A stretch of DNA of 34,557 nt, taken from the NCBI RefSeq assembly GCF_024267675.1, contig NZ_JALDYX010000041.1:1-34557 (forward strand). Reading direction: 5' to 3'. This stretch comes from Marinobacterium sedimentorum. GTDB lineage: Bacteria; Pseudomonadota; Gammaproteobacteria; Pseudomonadales; Balneatricaceae. This document shows positions 7,772-16,558 of this stretch, piece by piece (the first letter of the stretch is position 1; each line of letters opens with the position of its first letter). The translations under genes and the position numbers were made by a program. Under the pieces are notes generated by a model. That model worked only from the letters and a program-made list of their open reading frames with translations, made no database searches and was not told where the DNA came from.

Positions 7772-10700
7772 ATGGAATGGAAAAATTGCAGGTTACTGGT
7801 GGGAGTAATTTTATTAGTTCTCTCGCACATCGCTAACGCGAGTAATGAGGACAGCACTCGTCAATCTGATATTTCGTCGCGTTATGGTGTTTTTCAAGAG
7901 CCTCTGGTTGCATTTGCCCCCTTTTCCCGGTCACAGCGTTCGACACTGGAAGCGGCCGCCATGGCTTATTCGTCCATGGGCAGTCCGTCCAGTATCGGGC
8001 CCGTGTCTGATTACCTGGACCGTTTTACGGATTCACCCTGGCGCGCTTCGTTACTGCTCAATATGGCTTTAGCCCGGGCGCAGGCCGGCTACTTTTCTGA
8101 CGCATTACAGCTGTTGGAGCAAGCCCGTATTGCGGCTGAGGCCGCTGACAATCCGACAGAAAGGGCCGTAGCCGCCCGGATAGTGGGGGAGTTGCTTGAA
8201 TTGCACACCCGCTTTGGCCATCGCGATGCCGTCGAGGCACTGCTTAACAGGGCAAGTAACGGACCAGAGGCCGGCTTGATCTCGGAAAGCGTTACATTGG
8301 CGCGTGCCGGGCTTTGGCAAATGCAGAACGAGCCCGAGAAAGCCCTAAGGTGCGGGATTGTTGCGCTGGAGACGTTGCTGGCGCTAACGAAGCCGGAACA
8401 GCGCAGAGAGCGTTCGCTCGAAAACCTTGGGGCCGGTACGAATGGGACGACTTTGGCGCAACTGGAAACCCTTGCCTCGGCGCAGGGGATCGACACTCTA
8501 TCGATCCGACGTGCTGTTGGCCAGCCGGTACCGGTTCCCTCCCTCGTGCACTGGCGTGTGGGGCATTATGCCACCATCCTGAGCGAGGACGATGGCGTAT
8601 ACCAGGTCAGGGATCCTGCGTACGGCCAGGATTTATGGATCTCGCAGGATGCACTGGATGCAGAGTCGAGCGGGTATTTTCTCGCACTGCATGAGCCTGA
8701 CGGAGTGATGCCCTGGCAGCGGTTGACGGCTGGCGTTGCTGCCCGTGTCGTCGGGAGTGGTTACACCTCAAGCAGTGATCAGAACAGCACATCGGACGAC
8801 GACTTCACCGAGTGTGAAGATCCCTGTACCGATCACAAAGGTATGCCGCACTATCGCGTGCATTCCATGCTGGTCAGCTTGAATATCCGCGATACCCCGA
8901 TCGGTTATACGCCTCCCGTCGGGCCTTCTGTGCCGGTAACGCTCACGTACAGCCAGCGCGAGGTCAATCAACCCACGACGTTCACCTTTTCCAACCTGGG
9001 CCATAAGTGGACCTTCAACTGGTTATCGTACGTGCAGGATGATCCGCAGCAGGCCGGTGCCCGGGTAATGATCTATCTGCCCGGGGGCGGGAGTCGCAAT
9101 TATGCGGGTTACAGCGCCGGTAACGGCAGCTTTTCGCCGGAACAGCGCACCGGTGCTCAACTCGTGAGGGTGTCATCCTCGCCGTTGCGTTATGAACGTC
9201 GCATGCCGGATGGCAGGCGATACGTTTACGGGCAATCGGACCATAGCACCTACTATCCGCGGCGTATCATGCTGACCGAAGTCGTCGATCCCGCGGGCAA
9301 TGCCGTAACACTGCAATATGACGCCCGACAGCGCCTGATCAGCCTGACCGACGCCCTGGGGCAGGTCACAGTGTTGACCTATGACAATCCTGCCAATGCG
9401 CTGCTTGTTAGCGGCATCACCGACCCTTTCGGGCGCAAGGCCGTTATCGGGTATGACGCCAGTGGTCGTCTGAACAGCATCACCGATGCCATTGGCATGA
9501 CGTCTACCTTCAGCTACGACAGCGGTACCTTTGTCAACGCCATGAACACACCTTACGGCACCACCTCGTTCAGTTATGGCGAAAGCGGTACTCGTCGCTG
9601 GCTCGACATTACCGATCCCTTGGGCGAGCAGGAGCGGGTGGAGTTTGCGCACGGTGCATCCGGGATACCGTTCAGTGACTCACCGACGCCAGCGGGTATG
9701 AATCTTTTTAACCGTTACATCAATGGCCGCAATACCTTCTACTGGGACAAGGAGGCAATGAAGCGTGCTGCGGGTGATTATACGCAAGCACGCATTCGCC
9801 ACTGGTATCACCTCAGGACCAACACCTCTTATACCGCTGCTGTGCTTGAGAGCGTCAAAAATCCTCTTGAAAGGCGCGTCTGGTTCAATTATCCGGGACA
9901 AAGCTGGGCAGGCGCCGAAGGGACCCTGGACAAGCCGTCGATTGTCGGTCGGGTGTTGCCTGATGGCACCACCCAATTAGTCCGCAAAAGCTATAACGTC
10001 TTTGGCAAGCTGACTCGGATTATTGACCCTGAAGGGCGTGAACTGATATTCGATTATGCAGCTAATCAGATCGATCTCGAGCGTATCAAGCGCAGGAGTG
10101 CATCTGGTTACGATGTACTGGCGCACTTTACCTACAACGATCAGCATCAACCGGTAACCTACTCGGATTCTGCCGGACAGCTGACCGCGTATGATTACAA
10201 TTCGGCAGGTCAGCTGACCCGGGTGATTAACCCGCTGGGGCATGTTTCCCGATACGAATATGATGATCAGGGCTACCTGGCCGGTATTATCGACCCGAAT
10301 GGCAACAGGGTTGCCAGTTACGGTTACGATGCATTTGGCCGTATCGACAGCGAAACAAACGCAGCGGGTTACCGGCTGGAATATCGCTATGATGCCCTCG
10401 ATCGGCGCATCCAGACCCGTTTTCCGGATGGCACCGAAGAGATAGTGGACTGGGACCGCCTTGACGTAGTCGCCCGTGAAGACCGTTATGGCAATGTCAC
10501 CCAATATGCCTATGATGCCGTGCGGAACATGCTCAGTGAGATCGATCCGTCCGGTCACGAAATGCAATACGACTACTTTGCCAATGGAGCACTGGCCAGC
10601 CGGCTTGATGGCATTGGCAATAGCATCAGTATGGAGCGGGATATTCAGCGTCGCGTCACGCGTAGGATACAAGCCGACGGCACTGATAGCCGCAGAGACT

Positions 10701-12892
10701 TTGATTCCTCTGGGCGTTTGCTAAGAGAAATTGATGCACTGGGCGGTGAGACCGATTTCGGGTATGCGACGGACGACCGTCTGGCAAGCGTCACCGATCC
10801 CAATGGTAACTCGACGCTGTATCGCTATGACCCCTATACCGGCAAGCTTGTCGAGCGAGACAGTCCGGATAGCGGCGTGACTGCATACAACTACGACAGA
10901 GCCGGTAATCTGACTACCCAGGTTGATGCCAATGGCCAGACAACCACCTATGCGTATGACGCACTTAACCGCGTGACCCGAACCGTCTACGCCGACGGGC
11001 AGGTTGTGGAATATCGCTACGACACCGCGCCCAATGGGATCGGGCGCCTGGCTGAGGTTCAGGAAGCGGCCGGGAAGATGACGCTGGCTTATGACGTCGC
11101 GGGTAATCTTGTCAGCCGCACCCAGACATCGCCGGATGGCGTCGAGCTGAAGGTCAGTTATGCCTATAACGAGGCCAATCAGCTGGTTCGCGTGATTTAT
11201 CCCTCAGGAGCTGTTGTTGACTACAGCTACGATCGAGATCGACTGACAGCGATAACAGCCAATGGCCAGATCGTGCTGGATAACATTCGCTACGCTGCTT
11301 TTGGCGCTATTAATGGCTGGAACTGGGGTAATGGACAAACCAGCAGTCGGACCTATGATGCCAATGGTCGGCTCGAAAGTTTTGGCGTTGCCTCAGAAAA
11401 TCGTCAATTGAGCTACGACAAGGTCGGCAATATCGTTGCCATCAGCAGCGAGAGCCTCAATCGAAGTTTTGATTACGATGCTTTGGGTCGCCTGAACACA
11501 GCGCTGTCCAGCGATTTTGATCTTGGCTATGCCTATGACCCCAATGGCAACCGGGTTCACGAAAGCAGTGATGGAATATCTCGATATTACGAACTCGATC
11601 CCGCAAGCAACCGCCTGACTGCAGCAGGGGAGATGTCCTATACCCACGATAACAATGGCAATATCCTGGCGGATGGCCGTCATAGCTATCAATTCGATGC
11701 CCGTAACCGACTCGAGGCCGTGGATGAGGGCTTTACCGGCTATTATCAGTACAACGCCTTTGGCCAGCGTGTCTATAAACTGGGTCAGCAGTCGTATCAG
11801 CTAACCGCTGACCTCAATGGCGATGGACAGGTAACTTCAGCAGATCTACATGAGTTGAAGGGCTTTGTCCGCAGCGGACAGTCCCCGTTGCAGGCAGACC
11901 TGAATCAGGACGGGAATGTTGATATGCATGACAATGCCTGTATCGCTACCCAGATAGGTAATGGAAAAGACGATCCTGGTCTGCCCAAAGATTGCCGCCT
12001 TGGCGAATGGGTGAATGCCACAACCGAGACCCGCTTTGTTTATACCGGCCCGCAGTTACTGGGAGAGTATGACATCGACGGCTATGCCAGGCAGGAAGTT
12101 ATCTGGATGGGTACCATGCCTGTCGCCCTCTTGCAGGACGGCGAGGTCTATCAAATACACAGCAATCAGATTGACGCGCCTGAAGCGATAACGGATGCCT
12201 GGGGTGCTGTCGTCTGGCGCTGGACGCCGAAACCGTTTGGCGACAGTATGGCCGATGAAGACCCGGATGGAGATGGTCAGCGGTTTACCTTTAATCTGCG
12301 TTTTCCCGGGCAGTATTTTGATGCCGAGACAGGGTTGAACTACAACTACTATCGGGACTACGACCCGGCAACGGGGCGGTATACCGAGAGTGATCCTATT
12401 GGTTTAAATAGCGGACCTAACACCTATGTCTATGTGGCTGATAACCCCCTCGGATACACAGACATGTTGGGGCTTGAAATAATGGGGGAATGGGCTGGAT
12501 TTAATGCTGCGGTTACGGATTGGGAGTATACAGGGTTGACTCCTCATCTTGAAAGAGGACCTGGCGGAAAGGATTTGGTGGATCGGATCGGCTATTTCAA
12601 TTTTCTTATTTATGGAAGCCTTGGCGCCAAATTACAATGTAAAGAGATGGACGACTGCGGCAATGTAACTCGAGAGTGGATAGCGAATGGCACGATTACT
12701 TTCAAGGACTTGCCTTTCCGAGTCCCTTATGATGAGCCTGCAATCCCGATCCCTGGAATGGGGTATGCGATATGGGCGGATAAGATTTGGAGAACCAGTC
12801 AGTATATGTCTGAGTGGAGATGGATGATAGAACAGGTGGGTAAGGGTTTGTTAAACAGTCCTACTGTGATCTGCAAGGGGCAATCATTTTAA
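7772..12892 (+). CDS. Sec-exported RHS/YD-repeat protein with C39-like peptidase and dockerin-like insert
   Basis: This 1706-residue protein has a signal peptide (1-24), an Ala/Leu-rich TPR-like helical region (about 50-185) and a C39-type cysteine peptidase domain (about 185-305). The peptidase domain has C194 in RCGIVAL, H265 in VGHYATIL and D281 in RDPAYG; these spacings (71 and 16) fit the family's Cys-His-Asp triad. Next come an entry domain and some two dozen YD repeats (about 400-1345). Two EF-hand-like dockerin loops (DLNGDG from D1347, DLNQDG from D1376) sit inside the last repeat. The RHS-associated core (about 1400-1568) carries DPIGL at 1541 and a degenerate DMLGL at 1564, followed by a 138-residue unrecognised tip. 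There is no PAAR or VgrG-like part, so Sec plus an unknown outer-membrane route is more likely than type VI secretion. GGAG lies 8 bases before the ATG. It is probably a secreted polymorphic toxin or surface adhesin shell; function is inferred. Confidence 0.85.
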   Translation: MEWKNCRLLVGVILLVLSHIANASNEDSTRQSDISSRYGVFQEPLVAFAPFSRSQRSTLEAAAMAYSSMGSPSSIGPVSDYLDRFTDSPWRASLLLNMALARAQAGYFSDALQLLEQARIAAEAADNPTERAVAARIVGELLELHTRFGHRDAVEALLNRASNGPEAGLISESVTLARAGLWQMQNEPEKALRCGIVALETLLALTKPEQRRERSLENLGAGTNGTTLAQLETLASAQGIDTLSIRRAVGQPVPVPSLVHWRVGHYATILSEDDGVYQVRDPAYGQDLWISQDALDAESSGYFLALHEPDGVMPWQRLTAGVAARVVGSGYTSSSDQNSTSDDDFTECEDPCTDHKGMPHYRVHSMLVSLNIRDTPIGYTPPVGPSVPVTLTYSQREVNQPTTFTFSNLGHKWTFNWLSYVQDDPQQAGARVMIYLPGGGSRNYAGYSAGNGSFSPEQRTGAQLVRVSSSPLRYERRMPDGRRYVYGQSDHSTYYPRRIMLTEVVDPAGNAVTLQYDARQRLISLTDALGQVTVLTYDNPANALLVSGITDPFGRKAVIGYDASGRLNSITDAIGMTSTFSYDSGTFVNAMNTPYGTTSFSYGESGTRRWLDITDPLGEQERVEFAHGASGIPFSDSPTPAGMNLFNRYINGRNTFYWDKEAMKRAAGDYTQARIRHWYHLRTNTSYTAAVLESVKNPLERRVWFNYPGQSWAGAEGTLDKPSIVGRVLPDGTTQLVRKSYNVFGKLTRIIDPEGRELIFDYAANQIDLERIKRRSASGYDVLAHFTYNDQHQPVTYSDSAGQLTAYDYNSAGQLTRVINPLGHVSRYEYDDQGYLAGIIDPNGNRVASYGYDAFGRIDSETNAAGYRLEYRYDALDRRIQTRFPDGTEEIVDWDRLDVVAREDRYGNVTQYAYDAVRNMLSEIDPSGHEMQYDYFANGALASRLDGIGNSISMERDIQRRVTRRIQADGTDSRRDFDSSGRLLREIDALGGETDFGYATDDRLASVTDPNGNSTLYRYDPYTGKLVERDSPDSGVTAYNYDRAGNLTTQVDANGQTTTYAYDALNRVTRTVYADGQVVEYRYDTAPNGIGRLAEVQEAAGKMTLAYDVAGNLVSRTQTSPDGVELKVSYAYNEANQLVRVIYPSGAVVDYSYDRDRLTAITANGQIVLDNIRYAAFGAINGWNWGNGQTSSRTYDANGRLESFGVASENRQLSYDKVGNIVAISSESLNRSFDYDALGRLNTALSSDFDLGYAYDPNGNRVHESSDGISRYYELDPASNRLTAAGEMSYTHDNNGNILADGRHSYQFDARNRLEAVDEGFTGYYQYNAFGQRVYKLGQQSYQLTADLNGDGQVTSADLHELKGFVRSGQSPLQADLNQDGNVDMHDNACIATQIGNGKDDPGLPKDCRLGEWVNATTETRFVYTGPQLLGEYDIDGYARQEVIWMGTMPVALLQDGEVYQIHSNQIDAPEAITDAWGAVVWRWTPKPFGDSMADEDPDGDGQRFTFNLRFPGQYFDAETGLNYNYYRDYDPATGRYTESDPIGLNSGPNTYVYVADNPLGYTDMLGLEIMGEWAGFNAAVTDWEYTGLTPHLERGPGGKDLVDRIGYFNFLIYGSLGAKLQCKEMDDCGNVTREWIANGTITFKDLPFRVPYDEPAIPIPGMGYAIWADKIWRTSQYMSEWRWMIEQVGKGLLNSPTVICKGQSF

Positions 12893-12894
12893 AG

Positions 12895-13101
12895 ATGAAA
12901 TGGATAAAGTATATCGGCGCTATTGTATGTGGTTTGCTAATAATAGGCACACTGCCATCGGTGTTTCTTATTGCGAATGGTCTTATTGTTGGTCAAGTGG
13001 ATCAGCCTTCCTATTTTTTGTGGAAGCTGGTTGCCTATGTAGCTATCATCATAGTTCTGTCGATTGTGTCGATTTGGTTAGTTAAGAGTGCTAGAAGGTG
13101 A
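12895..13101 (+). CDS. Small two-helix membrane protein, candidate immunity protein 1
   Basis: The ATG lies two bases after the RHS stop codon and lacks a strong own ribosome binding site, so translation is probably coupled to the RHS gene. The 68-residue product has two hydrophobic segments (about 5-30 and 42-64) with a short polar linker and a basic tail, thus a small inner-membrane protein. I recognise no family. In RHS and other polymorphic toxin loci the gene directly behind the toxin tip usually encodes its immunity protein, and membrane immunity proteins go with toxins acting at the inner membrane or in the periplasm. That role is inferred from position. Confidence 0.6.
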   Translation: MKWIKYIGAIVCGLLIIGTLPSVFLIANGLIVGQVDQPSYFLWKLVAYVAIIIVLSIVSIWLVKSARR

Positions 13102-13108
13102 TGATCTG

Positions 13109-13345
13109 ATGAAGCTCGTACTTCGATTTTTATCTGGGGGCATAGGAGCACTAATGGGGGTAGTACTGGCTTTGGTGTTAGATCTTGTGACTGGAGATGG
13201 GATCCAGTTCATTCCTATCGCAAGATTTATCGTTCCCTTGGCTATTGGTGGTGCCGTGGGTTTCGTCCTAGGATTTTTCTTCTATAAAGTAACAGGGAAA
13301 CTTTTCAGTTTCTTGGGGCGTTTTGGTATAGATACCTCCGCATGA
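13109..13345 (+). CDS. Small Gly-rich membrane protein, candidate immunity protein 2
   Basis: The 78-residue product has two hydrophobic helices (about 5-28 and 38-62), both rich in small residues (GGIGALMGVV, AIGGAVGFVLGFFF), typical of packed membrane hairpins. I chose the ATG at 13109 because AGAAGG ends 10 bases upstream; an in-frame GTG at 13088 overlapping the previous gene is possible. It lies 7 bases after the stop of the preceding small membrane gene, so the two and the RHS gene probably form one transcript. No family was recognised. It may act with its neighbour as a two-part immunity, or be the second half of a split membrane protein. Confidence 0.6.
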   Translation: MKLVLRFLSGGIGALMGVVLALVLDLVTGDGIQFIPIARFIVPLAIGGAVGFVLGFFFYKVTGKLFSFLGRFGIDTSA

Positions 13346-13824
13346 AATATTGACCTATGTTACCAGTAGTACATCGTCCGGCGACTGGCGGAGCCGGATG
13401 GGACGATAAAAGGCATTTTTCTGCTTAATCGTGCTCCGCACGGGTGAGCGACATCGGGATTTCACGCATTTTTCGATGCTGTTTGCCTGTTGCGGCGGTT
13501 TTTCCTGGGCCGTGAACACGGTTCCGGCGGTTCGAGACGCAGCGGCCCCCGGACGGTAGGGAACCTACGAATAAGTCGCCGCTACCTCAGCTACTGCTGA
13601 TTTGAGTTGGCATGGACGCCGGAATGCCTGCTTTTGGTTCAGAATTCAACACCTGCATGCGGAATTCCCGATATGCAGGCGCACCAGTCCTGCGCCGGGA
13701 GCATGTGATCCACTCGAACGACGTTCGCCAGGGCAAATGGCATCGCCAGCTTACCCCCTTTGTCAGGATTGATGTCGTGCCCTTTGTTACACTCCGTTGA
13801 TAAATAAGGCGAACGGAGATCGAC
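13346..13824. other. Non-coding region right of the RHS locus, possible mobile-element debris
   Basis: About 480 bases without a convincing gene. At its left end ATCG/CGAT (13373-13376, 13404-13407) and TCCGGC/GCCGGA (13377-13382, 13393-13398) form a bulged hairpin that could close the RHS operon transcript, though the T-run comes only about 8 bases later. Base composition changes here from the AT-richer tip/immunity region back to GC-rich DNA. Short frames on both strands (for example 13612-13800 plus) have no ribosome binding site and no recognisable product. Confidence 0.35.
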
Positions 13825-13941
13825 ATGCCTCTCTATCCAGAAGAGCGACGTCAGGCCGCCGTGGACTGTGTCACGCCGTGTTTGCGCCCGGGCAGGGCGC
13901 AGGGGCAGGAGATTGTATTTAATTTAGCTTCTTCTCTGCTA

Positions 13942-13959
<18 letters not shown>
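13825..13959 (+). pseudogene. Probable truncated transposase (IS3-like OrfA N-terminus)
   Basis: A 44-codon frame starts at an ATG with GGAG 8 bases upstream. Its first residues, MPLYPEERRQAAV, resemble the N-termini of small helix-turn-helix OrfA transposase subunits (commonly of the form MPxYSPERKxAVL). After about 15 residues the resemblance stops and the frame ends in DNA overlapping the end of the helicase gene. A real start followed by unrelated sequence suggests an insertion-sequence end cut off by deletion. The call rests on a short stretch and could be wrong. Confidence 0.35.
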
Positions 13960-15246
<1,287 letters not shown>

Positions 15247-15399
15247 AGTTACCTGTGAGCCGCCAGCGCGACCCGGTTCGAATTGCAAAAAAGATGGCTA
15301 GCTTAACCGAATCGTTCGCGAACAGCGACTTTCGTGCAGCGCAAGCGCGCCTGGTTCAATGCAGCCCGACCGCAGTTTTTGTTAACGCAAACATTGACC

Positions 15400-15426
15400 G
15401 GAACTTGCGGCAGGGATAGTGTCTGA
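15400..15426 (+). promoter_or_regulatory. Sigma-E (RpoE/AlgU)-like promoter
   Basis: GGAACTT at 15400-15406 is followed after 15 bases by TCTGA at 15422-15426. This is close to the envelope-stress ECF promoter consensus (GGAACTT, about 15-17 bases, TCTGA or TCTAA). Transcription would start near 15433 and run into the small membrane protein gene and perhaps on to the CBS gene. Consensus match only. Confidence 0.5.
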
Positions 15427-15463
15427 GTCTGTAACTGTCGCCGTTTTGGGTTTTGAACAACTG

Positions 15464-15823
15464 ATGCACGCCTGCTCGCCGGATCGGCCGTCAATCGACA
15501 GTCGCCGCTCTACCACTTTGCTTCACCTGACTTTCCTGTTGCTGCTCGCAGGCTTTGTGACGCTGTGGCCAAAATCGCCTGTCGCAGAGATAGTGTCGGC
15601 CGCCAGCTGGCAGGCACTGGAGTCCGCGGACAGCCGTGCAGACGTAACGGATCCCCGGCTGGTCATCGCCAATGGTGCCGGCGACGATGATCCTGGCCCT
15701 GCGATATCCGCCTCAATGCCGGTCACAACCGCGTTGCAGTATTCCCCTGCTGGCCCGGTTGTGGGCTGGCAAGTCGCCCCCTGTTCCTTTGAGCATGCCC
15801 GGGCACCGCCCACTGTAGCCTGA
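15464..15823 (+). CDS. Small membrane-anchored hypothetical protein
   Basis: This 119-residue frame has one strong hydrophobic segment (residues about 19-37, LLHLTFLLLLAGFVTLW) followed by a polar, Ala/Asp/Pro-rich tail with one Cys near the end and the closing residues RAPPTVA. That form suggests a small anchored or exported periplasmic protein. No family was recognised. The start at 15464 is chosen because a sigma-E-like promoter lies just upstream and would exclude the earlier in-frame GTG at 15419; no good ribosome binding site is seen, which lowers confidence. Stop to next start is 71 bases. An envelope-stress role is inferred from the promoter only. Confidence 0.45.
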   Translation: MHACSPDRPSIDSRRSTTLLHLTFLLLLAGFVTLWPKSPVAEIVSAASWQALESADSRADVTDPRLVIANGAGDDDPGPAISASMPVTTALQYSPAGPVVGWQVAPCSFEHARAPPTVA

Positions 15824-15894
15824 TCCCTGAACCTGAGTATTTTTACTTTTCGTTTAATGATTACTCTGACTGGTGTCAGAGGGAGGCTATTGCC

Positions 15895-16482
15895 ATGCGT
15901 ACATATCGTGAACTCAAAACCCTGTCCCTGCGTGATTACAGCCGTCTGTCGACGCCCGCTGGCGAGACGCTGAGCCTGGACAGCCCGGCGAGCAGTATTA
16001 TGACCAGCTTTGAATCGACGCGCCCGCTGGCGCTGGAGCTGGATGTGGGCATCAATGATGCGCTGCTGATGATGAAAAAAGCCCATGTGCGTTCGGTCAT
16101 CGTGATGGATGACAGCGAGAAATTCCGCGGCATTATCAGTCTGATGGATCTGGAGAGCCGCAAGGTGCTGAGCATTGCCCAGAGCCAGGGGTTGCGTCGC
16201 GACGACCTGAGCATTGCCGATGTAATGACGCCGAGCGCGAAGTTGGCGGGGCTGTCGATTCAGCAGCTCAGCAGCTGCTGCATCGGTGACGTGCTAAAGA
16301 CTCTGCAGGATGTCGGATCCCAGCACATGCTGGTCGTCCGGCCCGAAGATCAAGAGATCTGCGGTATCATTTCGGCCAGCGATATTGCCCGCAAGCTGCA
16401 TATTCCGGTGGACATCACCGAGCGTGCGACCAGCTTTAGGGAGATCGTCGAGGTCATCTATAGCAGCCGCGGCGCGGCCTGA
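15895..16482 (+). CDS. Protein with two CBS domains
   Basis: The 195-residue protein has an N-terminal extension (1-33) and two CBS units: the first around 34-95 (IMTSFESTRPLALELDVGINDALLMMKKAHVRSVIVMDD, then GIISLMDLE), the second around 108-175 (VMTP, then HMLVVRPED and GIISASDIARKL). CBS pairs usually bind adenine nucleotides or S-adenosylmethionine and act as sensory modules. There is no attached enzyme or transporter domain, so it would have to act on a partner. GGGAGG precedes the ATG by about 9 bases. It is followed 76 bases later by the GCS2-type ligase gene on the same strand, so it may sense energy state for that pathway (inference). Confidence 0.82.
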   Translation: MRTYRELKTLSLRDYSRLSTPAGETLSLDSPASSIMTSFESTRPLALELDVGINDALLMMKKAHVRSVIVMDDSEKFRGIISLMDLESRKVLSIAQSQGLRRDDLSIADVMTPSAKLAGLSIQQLSSCCIGDVLKTLQDVGSQHMLVVRPEDQEICGIISASDIARKLHIPVDITERATSFREIVEVIYSSRGAA

Positions 16483-16558
16483 GGCACAGAGGGCCTGAAC
16501 TGGAGTCTCGGCGCTTCGCTGACTACGCTTTAGGGATGCCTTAAAGTGCAGGACGGTA

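Noticed and set aside
9260..11800. Repeated motif array that might look like a CRISPR or tandem DNA repeat
   Set aside because: The repetition is at protein level (YD repeats) within one reading frame, with varying unit length and diverged bases; no identical direct repeats with regular spacers.
7772..12892. Type VI secretion Rhs effector
   Set aside because: There is a Sec signal peptide and no PAAR domain, and no vgrG, tap/eag chaperone or hcp gene nearby.
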